In this document: positions 1 through 6,740 of the stretch, piece after piece | How the letters are laid out: each line of letters starts with the position of its first letter | How positions within the stretch are numbered: position 1 is the first letter of the stretch | NCBI GenBank assembly: GCA_021793745.1 | Contig: JAJYSD010000032.1 | Span: 1-8,069 of the forward strand | Direction: 5' to 3' | Length of the DNA: 8,069 nt | Source of the DNA: Bacillota bacterium | GTDB taxonomy: Bacteria; Bacillota; Bacilli; Thermoactinomycetales; DSM-44946 | Notes under the pieces: generated by a model | Databases searched by the model: none | Told to the model about the DNA's origin: nothing | What the model saw: only the letters and a program-made list of their open reading frames with translations | Translations under genes and position numbers: made by a program

Positions 1-80
1 GAGTCCTATCAGGGGCTCAGCACCGAACATCCCCACACCCATTGGAAAAAAATCGAAAACCCTTAATTCCAACAACCCAT
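1..80. other. Short unassigned edge region
   Basis: These 80 bases lie beyond the hairpin at the end of the MFS-MltG gene. I see an A7 run (46-52) but no reading frame, RNA gene or repeat that I can support. Confidence 0.5.
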
Positions 81-110
81 GCCAAAGGGCCCCTCGATCG
101 AGGGGCCCTT
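81..110 (-). terminator. Perfect 26-bp palindrome, probable terminator of the MFS-MltG gene
   Basis: Bases 85-110 form an exact palindrome centred on CGATCG, with arms AAGGGCCCCTCGA, so RNA from either strand folds into a very GC-rich hairpin. It begins inside the TAA stop (111-109) of the MFS-MltG gene. The minus-strand tail is only TTTGGC, so the T-run is weak and termination is probable rather than certain. Confidence 0.58.
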
Positions 111-2262
111 ATCGGGCTTTCTTCGGGTTGATCGCCGATTGCAAGGCATCCTTCCCCGGATTGTTGATCGGACCGGGGGGAAGGCCCGGATACAGGGATG
201 TATAGTATTGTTTCATGCGCGAATAGGGCTGGGGCAGCGACCAGATTCCCAATTTCTGCCCGCTGTTTAAGCGATCGTAGATCTGCCGGGCCACATAGGG
301 TCGATTGTCCGAATGGGGCTCCACCTGTTCAATCAACGAGGAGACGATCACCCACTCATCGATGCTCAAGTTTCCCTTCTCCAATTTTTTGCGAGTCTGC
401 TCATTGAGCAATTTGTTAAAGCGATACAACAGGGTCTCCACGATTTCCCTCGCCGACGCGTCGACACGGAATTCATATTTTCCCGGCAGCAAATAACCCT
501 CCAGGCGATAGGGACGCTGATCCGGAATCTCCTTGACAAAATCGAAGGGATAATCCTTGCGATTGACGGCCTGCAAAAACTCTTCACGGGAGACGCCGTA
601 GTAGGTGAAGATGGTCGCGATGTCAGACACCGTAGCCCCCTCCGGGATGACGACCTGATACGTCCCTTTGGAGAGGGTGTGCATGATCTCTTCCAGTTCC
701 ATCTCCGGCGGGATCTGGTACACGCCGGGCTGGATATACACCTGCTTGAAAAGCGAGTAACTGGTGGAATACATCGGAAACAGGATGTAATTGTGGATCA
801 GCTGTTTGCTCTCCAACTGCTTGCCGATCTCGAACAAGTTGGCTTCCGGGGTGATCTCCACCTGAACCGTTTGGGTCCGGGGCTGGGCTTCCAACCGGTC
901 TTCAATGAAGCGATAGGAGAGGAGGATGGACAGCGCGATCAGCGTCAGCACCGGTACCAGCTTGATCACCGACTTGAGCAGGGAAACCATGTGCAGATCC
1001 ACCAGAACCCGCCGGATCACCTCCAGAATGCTGTACCCCTTTTTTTGTGCGTACTTGCGGTAACCCAGCGCGTGAAACCAGATGATGTACAGGGTGCCCA
1101 GCACCATCAACCACCACAGGTTTCGCCCGCCGACGGTATCCAAAAGCCAGCCGCCGACCAGCGGCCCCAAAAACAGCCCCATCTGGGAAAACTGGTTGGC
1201 CCCGTAATAGGTTCCGCGCATCCGGTCATCCGCCAGCCGGTCGATGAACAAGCTGGAAACGGGGAAAATCAGGATTTCCCCCAGAGTGATCAGGACGATC
1301 CCGGTGATAAAGGTCGAATGCTCCTCCCCGGCCGCGAAACTGAAAAACCCGAGGATCACAAAGCCGCTGCCGACCAACAGGCTGGTCAGAATGCTCTTTT
1401 TTTCCGTCCACCGGGAAATGAAATATTGAAACAGCACCACGATTCCCGCGTTGATGGTGAGCAGGGCGGGATATAACGAACTCTTGTCCAATTGGGAGAG
1501 GAAGATCGGGAGGGAGGAGTCGATCTGGGCATATACGGTAAAAAACAAAATACCGGCCAGCACAAAGCACCCCAGGGCCTGGTCCCGTCGAATCACCCTC
1601 AGACACTCGGAAAAGCGAATGCGTTCGCCCCCGCGGCTCCCGGTATCCCGGCGATATTTGGCGGACATCCGGAAAAGAAAGAATAAGTAAACCGCATAAA
1701 TGCATCCGGTATAGAGAAAAACCTGTGTACCGACGAGGTAATACAGGTAGGAGCCGATCACCGGGCCGACCACCATGCCCACATTGATGGCGACATAACG
1801 CAAATTGAAGATCCGGAGTCGCTGTTCCGGCCGCGATACGTCCGCCATCAGGGCTTGGGACGTCGGCTCAAAAAACGCCCGGCACAGGCCGTTTAACCCG
1901 TTCAGTACGATAAAGTGGTACGGCTGTTCCGCAAACCAGAAGCCGAAAAACACTCCGGTCCATACCGAAAAGGCGCTCAGCATGATCGGCCGCCGCCCCC
2001 ACCGATCCGACAGATAACCTCCGATAAACCCCCCCAAAGCGCCCGTCAACCCGTTCATGCCGAGAATGAAGCCGATCATAAAGGAATTCAACCGGAGGTT
2101 GTCGGCGAGATGGATGGCCAAAAACGGAAGGCTCATGAAAGAAGCGACGCGGGTCACGGCGGTTCCGACAATCAAAAACCAGACGATCGGATGATAGGTC
2201 CTTTTTCTTCGGTATTTCTCCTTGCGGGAAAGGCGGACAGGTGTCCCCAATGTTTGCTCCAT
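109..2262 (-). CDS. MFS transporter fused to an MltG/YceG-like transglycosylase domain
   Basis: This unbroken 717-residue frame joins two known folds. Residues 25-400 look like a 12-helix major facilitator: motif A GGYLSDRWGRRP is at 81-92 between helices 2 and 3, with a weaker copy near ISRWTEKKS (282-290). It resembles drug/H+ antiporters, but the substrate is unknown. A 13th hydrophobic helix (431-450) follows a basic linker. It would bring the rest outside the membrane, where MltG acts. Residues 465-717 match YceG/MltG, which cleaves nascent peptidoglycan strands: VVIPEGATVSDIA (537-549), RLEGYLLPGKYEF (586-598), SSLIEQVEP (641-649) and GLPPGPINNPG (693-703). Oddities: the usual ExE pair in SIIEKE reads E645-Q-V647, the LQxDPTxxY segment is missing, and the protein stops at AINPKKAR, without the usual YLYFV...GGHxF end. 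It may be an altered or inactive enzyme domain. GC is lower than in kam (721-780: 30 of 60). Confidence 0.9.
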   Translation of the reverse strand: MEQTLGTPVRLSRKEKYRRKRTYHPIVWFLIVGTAVTRVASFMSLPFLAIHLADNLRLNSFMIGFILGMNGLTGALGGFIGGYLSDRWGRRPIMLSAFSVWTGVFFGFWFAEQPYHFIVLNGLNGLCRAFFEPTSQALMADVSRPEQRLRIFNLRYVAINVGMVVGPVIGSYLYYLVGTQVFLYTGCIYAVYLFFLFRMSAKYRRDTGSRGGERIRFSECLRVIRRDQALGCFVLAGILFFTVYAQIDSSLPIFLSQLDKSSLYPALLTINAGIVVLFQYFISRWTEKKSILTSLLVGSGFVILGFFSFAAGEEHSTFITGIVLITLGEILIFPVSSLFIDRLADDRMRGTYYGANQFSQMGLFLGPLVGGWLLDTVGGRNLWWLMVLGTLYIIWFHALGYRKYAQKKGYSILEVIRRVLVDLHMVSLLKSVIKLVPVLTLIALSILLSYRFIEDRLEAQPRTQTVQVEITPEANLFEIGKQLESKQLIHNYILFPMYSTSYSLFKQVYIQPGVYQIPPEMELEEIMHTLSKGTYQVVIPEGATVSDIATIFTYYGVSREEFLQAVNRKDYPFDFVKEIPDQRPYRLEGYLLPGKYEFRVDASAREIVETLLYRFNKLLNEQTRKKLEKGNLSIDEWVIVSSLIEQVEPHSDNRPYVARQIYDRLNSGQKLGIWSLPQPYSRMKQYYTSLYPGLPPGPINNPGKDALQSAINPKKAR

Positions 2263-2273
2263 GAATCATCCTC
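2263..2273 (-). promoter_or_regulatory. Ribosome binding site fixing the MFS-MltG start
   Basis: GAGG (2273-2270) lies 7 nt before ATG 2262. It supports this ATG over a nearby ATG at 2269 in another frame, which gives only a shadow reading. Confidence 0.7.
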
Positions 2274-2620
2274 GCAGACCCTGGATTTCATCGCGTGGCG
2301 TTCATCAAAGGGCAAAAGTTTGATTCAAATATCTGGATAATCTTGAATATCAAAGGAGATTTTTTATAGATTTTAATGAATGTCTATATAGTTGTAATGT
2401 AATACAATCCCGGCAAGTATTCAACAATCGATTGAATTTGAAGGAATTTCGATAAGAGAAAGACAAAAAATCGACTTCAAGATCAAAGTTGCACAAATTG
2501 ATTGGGCAAATTTTTTGAAATCCGACGCCGGGGAGGAAAGCCGTATGGCCGGGGAAGAAACGAGGAGGATTCTTTTGATTTTTAAAGGAGGATCGGTAGA
2601 AAACAACCGGGAGAAGGCAG
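2274..2620. other. AT-rich intergenic region before the MFS-MltG gene
   Basis: About 350 bases lie between the kam terminator and the ribosome site of the next gene. The half nearer that gene (about 2340-2520) is clearly AT-richer than the rest of the window. It should hold the promoter and leader of the MFS-MltG gene. I see no lysine riboswitch core, no T-box GGTGGNACCGCG element and no tRNA. On the minus strand a TTGATA (-35-like, about 2353-2348) lies 16 nt before TATTTG, a poor -10 match, so I cannot name a promoter with confidence. Short inverted repeats are listed separately. Confidence 0.6.
2365..2436. promoter_or_regulatory. Cluster of short inverted repeats, possible operator region
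   Basis: Three small dyads lie within 72 bases. TATAGA (2365-2370) pairs with TCTATA (2383-2388) across 12 nt. TTGTA (2392-2396) pairs with TACAA (2403-2407) across 6 nt. TTCAA (2420-2424) pairs with TTGAA (2432-2436) across 7 nt, overlapping the perfect palindrome CAATCGATTG (2425-2434). They sit about 100 to 170 nt upstream of the MFS-MltG start, where a repressor could bind. AT-rich DNA yields such dyads by chance, and none matches a consensus I trust. Confidence 0.22.
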
Positions 2621-2628
2621 AAAAATAA
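2545..2628 (+). CDS. Possible 27-residue plus-strand ORF, doubtful
   Basis: ATG 2545 is preceded by GGGGAGG (2530-2536) with an 8-nt spacer, and 27 codons run to TAA at 2626. The peptide is hydrophilic except for ILLIF near residues 9-13, and has no family I recognise. The same frame is open back to 2398 without a better start. It would run against the flow of all other genes and end beside the kam terminator, whose hairpin has no T-run in this direction. Purine-rich stretches make chance ribosome sites common here, so I list it only as a candidate. Confidence 0.13.
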   Translation: MAGEETRRILLIFKGGSVENNREKAEK

Positions 2629-2664
2629 AAGGGGCGGGGAGCCGCTCAGGCTCCGATCCGCCCC
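2621..2664 (-). terminator. Intrinsic terminator of the kam operon, overlapping the kamE stop
   Basis: On the minus strand GGGGCGG (2664-2658) pairs with CCGCCCC (2637-2631), and GGAGCC (2654-2649) pairs with GGCTCC (2643-2638). A 3-nt bulge (2657-2655) lies on one side and the loop is TGAGC. The T-rich run TTTTATTTTT (2630-2621) follows at once. The kamE stop TGA (2648-2646) lies in the loop, so the ribosome finishes on the hairpin itself. It should separate the kam operon from the downstream transporter gene. Confidence 0.9.
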
Positions 2665-3407
2665 TGATCCCTTCGCCGGACCAATTCCTGGACGATGAAG
2701 GAAGCCACCTCCGGCGGAAGCGTTCCGGGCCCAAAGCCGGCGTCGTACCCCAGCTCCAGGGCCAATTCGTGGTGAATCCGGGGACCGCCGCATATCAGGA
2801 TCAGCCGATCGCGCAGCCCCTCGGCCTCCACCAGCTCCACCAATTCCGTCAGGTTGGTAATGTGAACCCCCTTTTGGGTCACCACCTGGGAGACCAGGAG
2901 CGCATCGGCGTTGGATTCCAGGGCCCGGGCCACCAACTCTTCGTTGGAAACCTGGCTTCCCAGATTGTGGGCCTCGATTTCCGGATACCGCTCCAGCCCG
3001 TATTCCCCTTTGTACCCTTTCATGTTCATGATGGCATCGATGCCCACCGTGTGGGCGTCCGTGCCCGTACAGGCGCCCAGGACCACCACCTTGCGACCGA
3101 TCCGTTCCCGGATGAACCGGTTGATCTCGTGGAAGTCCATCACCGGCGCATCCACCTTGGATACGCGAATGGCGGTCAAATCGACAGTATGCGTGCATCT
3201 GCCGTAGACGATAAAATAGGTGAACCCTTCGCCCAGGTCGGTCATGTGATACACCTGGGGCTCCTCCAATCCCATCTTGGCCGCCAACTGTCGGGCCGCT
3301 TCCCGGGCTTCCTCCCCGACGGGAACCGGGAGAGAAAAGCTGAGCTGGACCACCCCGTCATTCATCATGTCCCCGTAGGGCTTCACGCGCGTGAGATCCG
3401 CTTTCAT
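2646..3407 (-). CDS. kamE: Beta-lysine 5,6-aminomutase beta subunit (B12- and PLP-binding)
   Basis: This is the small subunit of the 5,6-aminomutase, 253 residues (about 260 is usual). Residues 1-80 match the N-terminal dimerisation part. A Rossmann-like cobalamin-binding domain follows, with the base-on-His signature DAHTVG (D117-x-H119-x-x-G122); His119 would be the lower cobalt ligand. Eleven residues later, Lys130 in NMKGYKGEYGLE corresponds to Lys144 of the C. sticklandii subunit, which holds PLP as an internal aldimine, so both cofactor ligands are present. ICGGPR (205-210) and the GFGPGTL end (224-230) also fit the family. ATG 3407 is preferred over an in-frame start at 3461, because AGGGAGGGAG precedes it by 6 to 9 nt and the protein then begins MKADLTRVKPYGD. 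The first 50 nt overlap the end of kamD in another frame, suggesting translational coupling of two subunits needed in equal amounts. It is the last gene of the operon. Confidence 0.97.
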   Translation of the reverse strand: MKADLTRVKPYGDMMNDGVVQLSFSLPVPVGEEAREAARQLAAKMGLEEPQVYHMTDLGEGFTYFIVYGRCTHTVDLTAIRVSKVDAPVMDFHEINRFIRERIGRKVVVLGACTGTDAHTVGIDAIMNMKGYKGEYGLERYPEIEAHNLGSQVSNEELVARALESNADALLVSQVVTQKGVHITNLTELVELVEAEGLRDRLILICGGPRIHHELALELGYDAGFGPGTLPPEVASFIVQELVRRRDQGRIGA

Positions 3408-4992
3408 TCCACGCTCCCTCCCTTTCGGAAAGTCCGAGCTGATGCCGGAGGGCCTCTTCAAAGGGGTTGTAGTATTCCTCTTCCTTTTCCACGACCCCCT
3501 CCAGCCCCCGACCTCCGTCGAAGGCCCGTTTTACATCGGCGAAAAGGCCCCGCTCAATGGCTCGAAACAAGCCGATTCCCCGGACTTCCTCCAGCATGGC
3601 GACGGCTTTGCTCAGGACTTCCCGGGCGCGATTTTCGATTCGCCCGCCGGGCCGGAACAAAACCTCCTCGCCCAGGTGGCGGGCATTGTTGAAGATATAC
3701 TGGGCCGACTCGATGGCCAGTTTTCGGTCGTGGATATGGGGGGTATGCATCGCTTCGGTCATCATCCCCAACAGCTGAATCCCCTGACCCGTCAGGATGC
3801 TCACCAGGTTAAACATCGCATCCTGGACATGCCCCTTGAAAATGTTTCCCGTCATATGCTTGGTGGGAGGCATGTATTTGAGGGGGGCGTCGGGAAAGAT
3901 CTGCCGGGCCATCTGGGCCTGGGCGATCTCCATCAACAGCCCGTCCTCCAGATCGGGATCCATCTCAAAGGCGTGGCCCAATCCCATCTGTTCCGGAGGG
4001 AGGCCGGACAGGAGGGCCAGCTGCTCATTGATGAACTGGGACGCCAATACCGTGTGGGCCGCTTCGACGGCATCGGCGGTGGTCAGGTAGTTATCCTCCC
4101 CGGTATTGATGATGATGCCGGCATAGGCGTTGATCATCCGGGAGAAGGATTGATCGATCAGGGTGCGCTGCATGTTGATGTCCCGGAACAAAATGCCGTA
4201 AAGGGCGTCGTTCAACATCACGTCCAGCCGCTCCAGGGCCCCCATGGCGGCGATCTCCGGCATGCACAGGCCGGAGCAGTAGTTGCAGAGGCGAATGTAC
4301 TTCCCGATCTCCTCGCCCACCTCATCCAGGGCCCGGCGCATAATCCGGAAGTTTTCCTGTGTGGCGTAGGTGCCGCCATACCCTTCCCGGGTCGCCCCGT
4401 AGGGGACATAATCGAGCAGACTCTGCCCCGTGCTGCGGATCACGGCGATGATATCCGCCCCTTGCCGCGCCGCCGCCTTTCCCTGGACGGCGTCCTCATA
4501 GATGTCCCCGGTGGCCACGATCACGTACAGGTAAGGCTTTTTGCCTTCGCCCAACCGGTGCAGCCTCTCATCGCGCACCCGGCGGTTCCGTTCGATGCGT
4601 TCCAGCCCCGCGGCGGCCAACTCCGCCCCCTTCCGCCGGATCGCCTCCCCCTCGGCCCAGGGGAGGCGGGCCAGATCCAGGGAGCCGGCCGCCACCGCCT
4701 CCGCCGTCTCCTGGGGAGCCGCCCCGGTGTGAAGCATGGCGTTGATCAACCAGGGGGCCGCTCCGATCCCGAGTCCCCCCAACTCCCGAATGCGGTCCAC
4801 CAAGACATTGGGTAGGGGAACCCCTTCGGCATCCACCCCGTCAATCCCCATCAGGCGCAGGACGGTCCGTTCCACGGCCACCGTCGTGCGATCGGCGATA
4901 AACCGATCCACATCGGCGGCGATCTCCGCCGCCGCACGTCGCGCTCGGTCGATCAGCTGGGGATCCAGTCGCAACTTCCGTTCCACTTCCAC
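3358..4992 (-). CDS. kamD: Beta-lysine 5,6-aminomutase alpha subunit
   Basis: This is the large TIM-barrel subunit of the adenosylcobalamin- and PLP-dependent enzyme that moves the terminal amino group of beta-lysine (or D-lysine), giving 3,5-diaminohexanoate. Family blocks are strongly kept: the N-terminal TTVAVERTVLRLMGIDGVD (36-54), VPLPN (58-62), the cofactor-facing RSTGQSLLDYVPYGATREGY (186-205), GGTYATQENF (206-215) and YMPPTKHMTGNIFKGH (373-388). Arg186 and Ser191 match Arg184 and Ser189 of the Clostridium sticklandii enzyme. With GTG 4992 as start it has 544 residues, somewhat longer than the roughly 516 usual. The excess is largely a tail of about 33 residues after YYNPF, which reads across the kamE start. 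GTG 4992 has GGGAGGGG 7 to 9 nt upstream, whereas a TTG at 5028 in the same frame has none and would add 12 Arg/Gly-rich residues. The gap from kamC is 32 nt. Confidence 0.97.
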   Translation of the reverse strand: MEVERKLRLDPQLIDRARRAAAEIAADVDRFIADRTTVAVERTVLRLMGIDGVDAEGVPLPNVLVDRIRELGGLGIGAAPWLINAMLHTGAAPQETAEAVAAGSLDLARLPWAEGEAIRRKGAELAAAGLERIERNRRVRDERLHRLGEGKKPYLYVIVATGDIYEDAVQGKAAARQGADIIAVIRSTGQSLLDYVPYGATREGYGGTYATQENFRIMRRALDEVGEEIGKYIRLCNYCSGLCMPEIAAMGALERLDVMLNDALYGILFRDINMQRTLIDQSFSRMINAYAGIIINTGEDNYLTTADAVEAAHTVLASQFINEQLALLSGLPPEQMGLGHAFEMDPDLEDGLLMEIAQAQMARQIFPDAPLKYMPPTKHMTGNIFKGHVQDAMFNLVSILTGQGIQLLGMMTEAMHTPHIHDRKLAIESAQYIFNNARHLGEEVLFRPGGRIENRAREVLSKAVAMLEEVRGIGLFRAIERGLFADVKRAFDGGRGLEGVVEKEEEYYNPFEEALRHQLGLSEREGAWNESGSHAREALRGHDE

Positions 4993-5024
4993 GCCGTTTC
5001 CCCTCCCGCCATGTCGTGGTTTTC

Positions 5025-6707
5025 TCAAAGCATGGGACGAGCATCATCGATTTTCCGGCATTCCTTCCGCCCCGGACCGGGCACTTCCGGGCCCGCGGCG
5101 GAACCGGCATGCCCCGGGATTCGTCGCCGGGCTTCCTCCACGATCTCCCGGGGCATGCCCATCGCCTCGGCGATCAAAAGCGCCTGGTGCGGTATCCCCG
5201 CTCCCTCCGGCAGGGGAATCAGGCGATAATCCATCCGGAATGCCCCGTCGTCTCCCCTCCAATCGACTCCTCCCTTCTCCGCATCCCCCAAACCGGCGGT
5301 TCGATACCTGCGGACCCCCGCCACCTCCAAAACCTCCGCATAATGGGTGACATGGACCGCCCAATGGTCGGACCGGGCGAGGGAGGCGGTCACCGCCGCT
5401 GACAGGGCCGCCCCTTCCACCGGATTGGTCCCGCGGCCGATCTCGTCGATCAGGAGGAGTCCCCCTTCCTTCTCCCGGAACCAATCCGCCACCCGCTTCA
5501 CCTCCGCCCCGAAGGTGCTGAGCCCGGCCCTGGCATCCTGGCCGTCGCCCATCACTCCGGAGACGAAGGCGACCAGAGGCATGTCACAGCGGGCGGCGGG
5601 GACGAAAAATCCGTGCTGGGCCAAGGCGACAATCGCCCCCAGCGTTCGGAGGGCCATCGTTTTCCCTCCCATATTGGGGCCGACGATCACCGTCACCCCT
5701 TTGTCCACCCGGATATCCACCGGTGTAAAGCGCCCCGCTTCCCGCTCCAGGCGTTCGGCCACCACGGGATGGACGCCCCCCTCCACCCGGATCGATCCCC
5801 CGGACCAACGGGGGCGGCATCCCCTCCAAGTTCGGGCGGCCTCCATCCGGCTCCACTGCAGATCGAATCGGGCCACCGCCTCCGCCGCCCGTTCCAAGGG
5901 GGAAACATGGGGAGCAAAGGCCCGCGCCAATTCCTCCAGGACCTCCCGCTCCACCGCCTCGAGGCGTCGCTCCAGCTCCGCCCGTGCCGCTTCCCGCTCT
6001 TCCCCCTCCGGCGACAGCCCGGAAACGAAAACCCAGTCGAAGGCCGTCTCCCGCACCAACCGGAGGTGGCGATCCGCCGCCATCCGGCGGGCGACGTCGG
6101 ACCGGCGGTCCACCACCCACTCCCCCAACCGGTTGGGACCAACCCCGTATTCCTCCTGGATCCGTCGGCGAATCCCTTCCCTTTCTTCCCGGAGCATCCG
6201 GTCCACCCGTTCCAACTCCCGGCGGAGGAGGCCGATCCGCCGGTCGAAGGCGGGAACGAGGGAAAAGGAGGGGGTCAGGGGCGGATCCGGGTTGAGCCGG
6301 CGGAGAAGGGCGAGACTACGTTCCGGTTCCACCCCCGAAAGGAGGGGGTGAAGCCCCTTTTCCCGGAGCCGGTCCCACAGGGCCTTCACCTGCCACAAAA
6401 ATCCCTTCAGCCGGAACCAGCCGGAGATGCCGGGGGACTCTCCCCCCCGCAGGAGGGGGAACAGGGGTTGTACATCGGGCATCCGGGACAGGCAGGCATC
6501 GACTTTGCGTCCCCAGTCGGAATCGGCTTCGACCGCCTCCCGGAGCCGCTCCTGTTCCTCCAAAACCGCCGCCCATTCCCGTTCCTGCCCCGGAAGAAAG
6601 GGGACGAAACGCGCCCAGGATGCCCGTCCCATCGGTGTCCGCGGACGAAAGCGCTGAAGGAGATCCTCCCACAACAGGTGCTGTTTTGTCTGCTCATCGA
6701 GAAACAC
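5025..6707 (-). CDS. kamC: MutS-like ATPase KamC, putative lysine 5,6-aminomutase reactivase
   Basis: This 560-residue protein has the MutS core and ATPase but no N-terminal mismatch-recognition domain. Residues 1-300 are mostly helical and charged, like the MutS lever and clamp. The ATPase follows: Walker A GPNMGGKT (343-350), signature-like LSTFGAEV (396-403), Walker B LLLIDEIGRGT (417-427) and the H-loop HVTHYAEV (452-459). There is no C-terminal Smr nuclease domain as in MutS2. Within the kam cluster this family is thought to act on the aminomutase, not on DNA, probably driving release of inactivated cobalamin with ATP; the mechanism is not visible here. I chose GTG 6707 because GGGGGAGG lies 7 nt upstream and the protein then begins VFLDEQTKQ, as relatives do. 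An ATG at 6731 in the same frame has a poor ribosome site. The gap to kamB is 33 nt. GC content is very high: a hand count of 5941-6000 gives 45 of 60. Confidence 0.88.
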   Translation of the reverse strand: MFLDEQTKQHLLWEDLLQRFRPRTPMGRASWARFVPFLPGQEREWAAVLEEQERLREAVEADSDWGRKVDACLSRMPDVQPLFPLLRGGESPGISGWFRLKGFLWQVKALWDRLREKGLHPLLSGVEPERSLALLRRLNPDPPLTPSFSLVPAFDRRIGLLRRELERVDRMLREEREGIRRRIQEEYGVGPNRLGEWVVDRRSDVARRMAADRHLRLVRETAFDWVFVSGLSPEGEEREAARAELERRLEAVEREVLEELARAFAPHVSPLERAAEAVARFDLQWSRMEAARTWRGCRPRWSGGSIRVEGGVHPVVAERLEREAGRFTPVDIRVDKGVTVIVGPNMGGKTMALRTLGAIVALAQHGFFVPAARCDMPLVAFVSGVMGDGQDARAGLSTFGAEVKRVADWFREKEGGLLLIDEIGRGTNPVEGAALSAAVTASLARSDHWAVHVTHYAEVLEVAGVRRYRTAGLGDAEKGGVDWRGDDGAFRMDYRLIPLPEGAGIPHQALLIAEAMGMPREIVEEARRRIPGHAGSAAGPEVPGPGRKECRKIDDARPML

Positions 6708-6740
6708 CGCCCCACCTCCCCCGGTTTCCATTCCCTTTCA

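Noticed and set aside
109..2262. Two separate genes (MFS and mltG) joined by a sequencing error
   Set aside because: The frame is continuous, and the linker and 13th helix give a sensible topology with no leftover stop, start or ribosome site at the junction. Only outside data could fully exclude it.
2435..2449. CodY-like box in the intergenic region
   Set aside because: The reverse complement has four mismatches to AATTTTCWGAAAATT, common by chance in AT-rich DNA.
2274..2620. Lysine riboswitch or T-box leader
   Set aside because: No conserved core of either element is seen, and the region follows the lysine genes rather than preceding them.
3391..4815. Long plus-strand open frame opposite kamD (also 313-1476 and 5613-6935 opposite other genes)
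   Set aside because: Each lies antisense to a gene with clear family motifs. The translations are rich in Pro, Gly, His and Arg with no domain, as expected from GC-rich shadow frames.
5025..6731. Reading kamC as a DNA mismatch-repair MutS or MutS2
   Set aside because: It has the MutS ATPase but lacks the mismatch-recognition domain and the Smr domain, and it sits in the kamA-kamE operon where a MutS-like reactivase is known.
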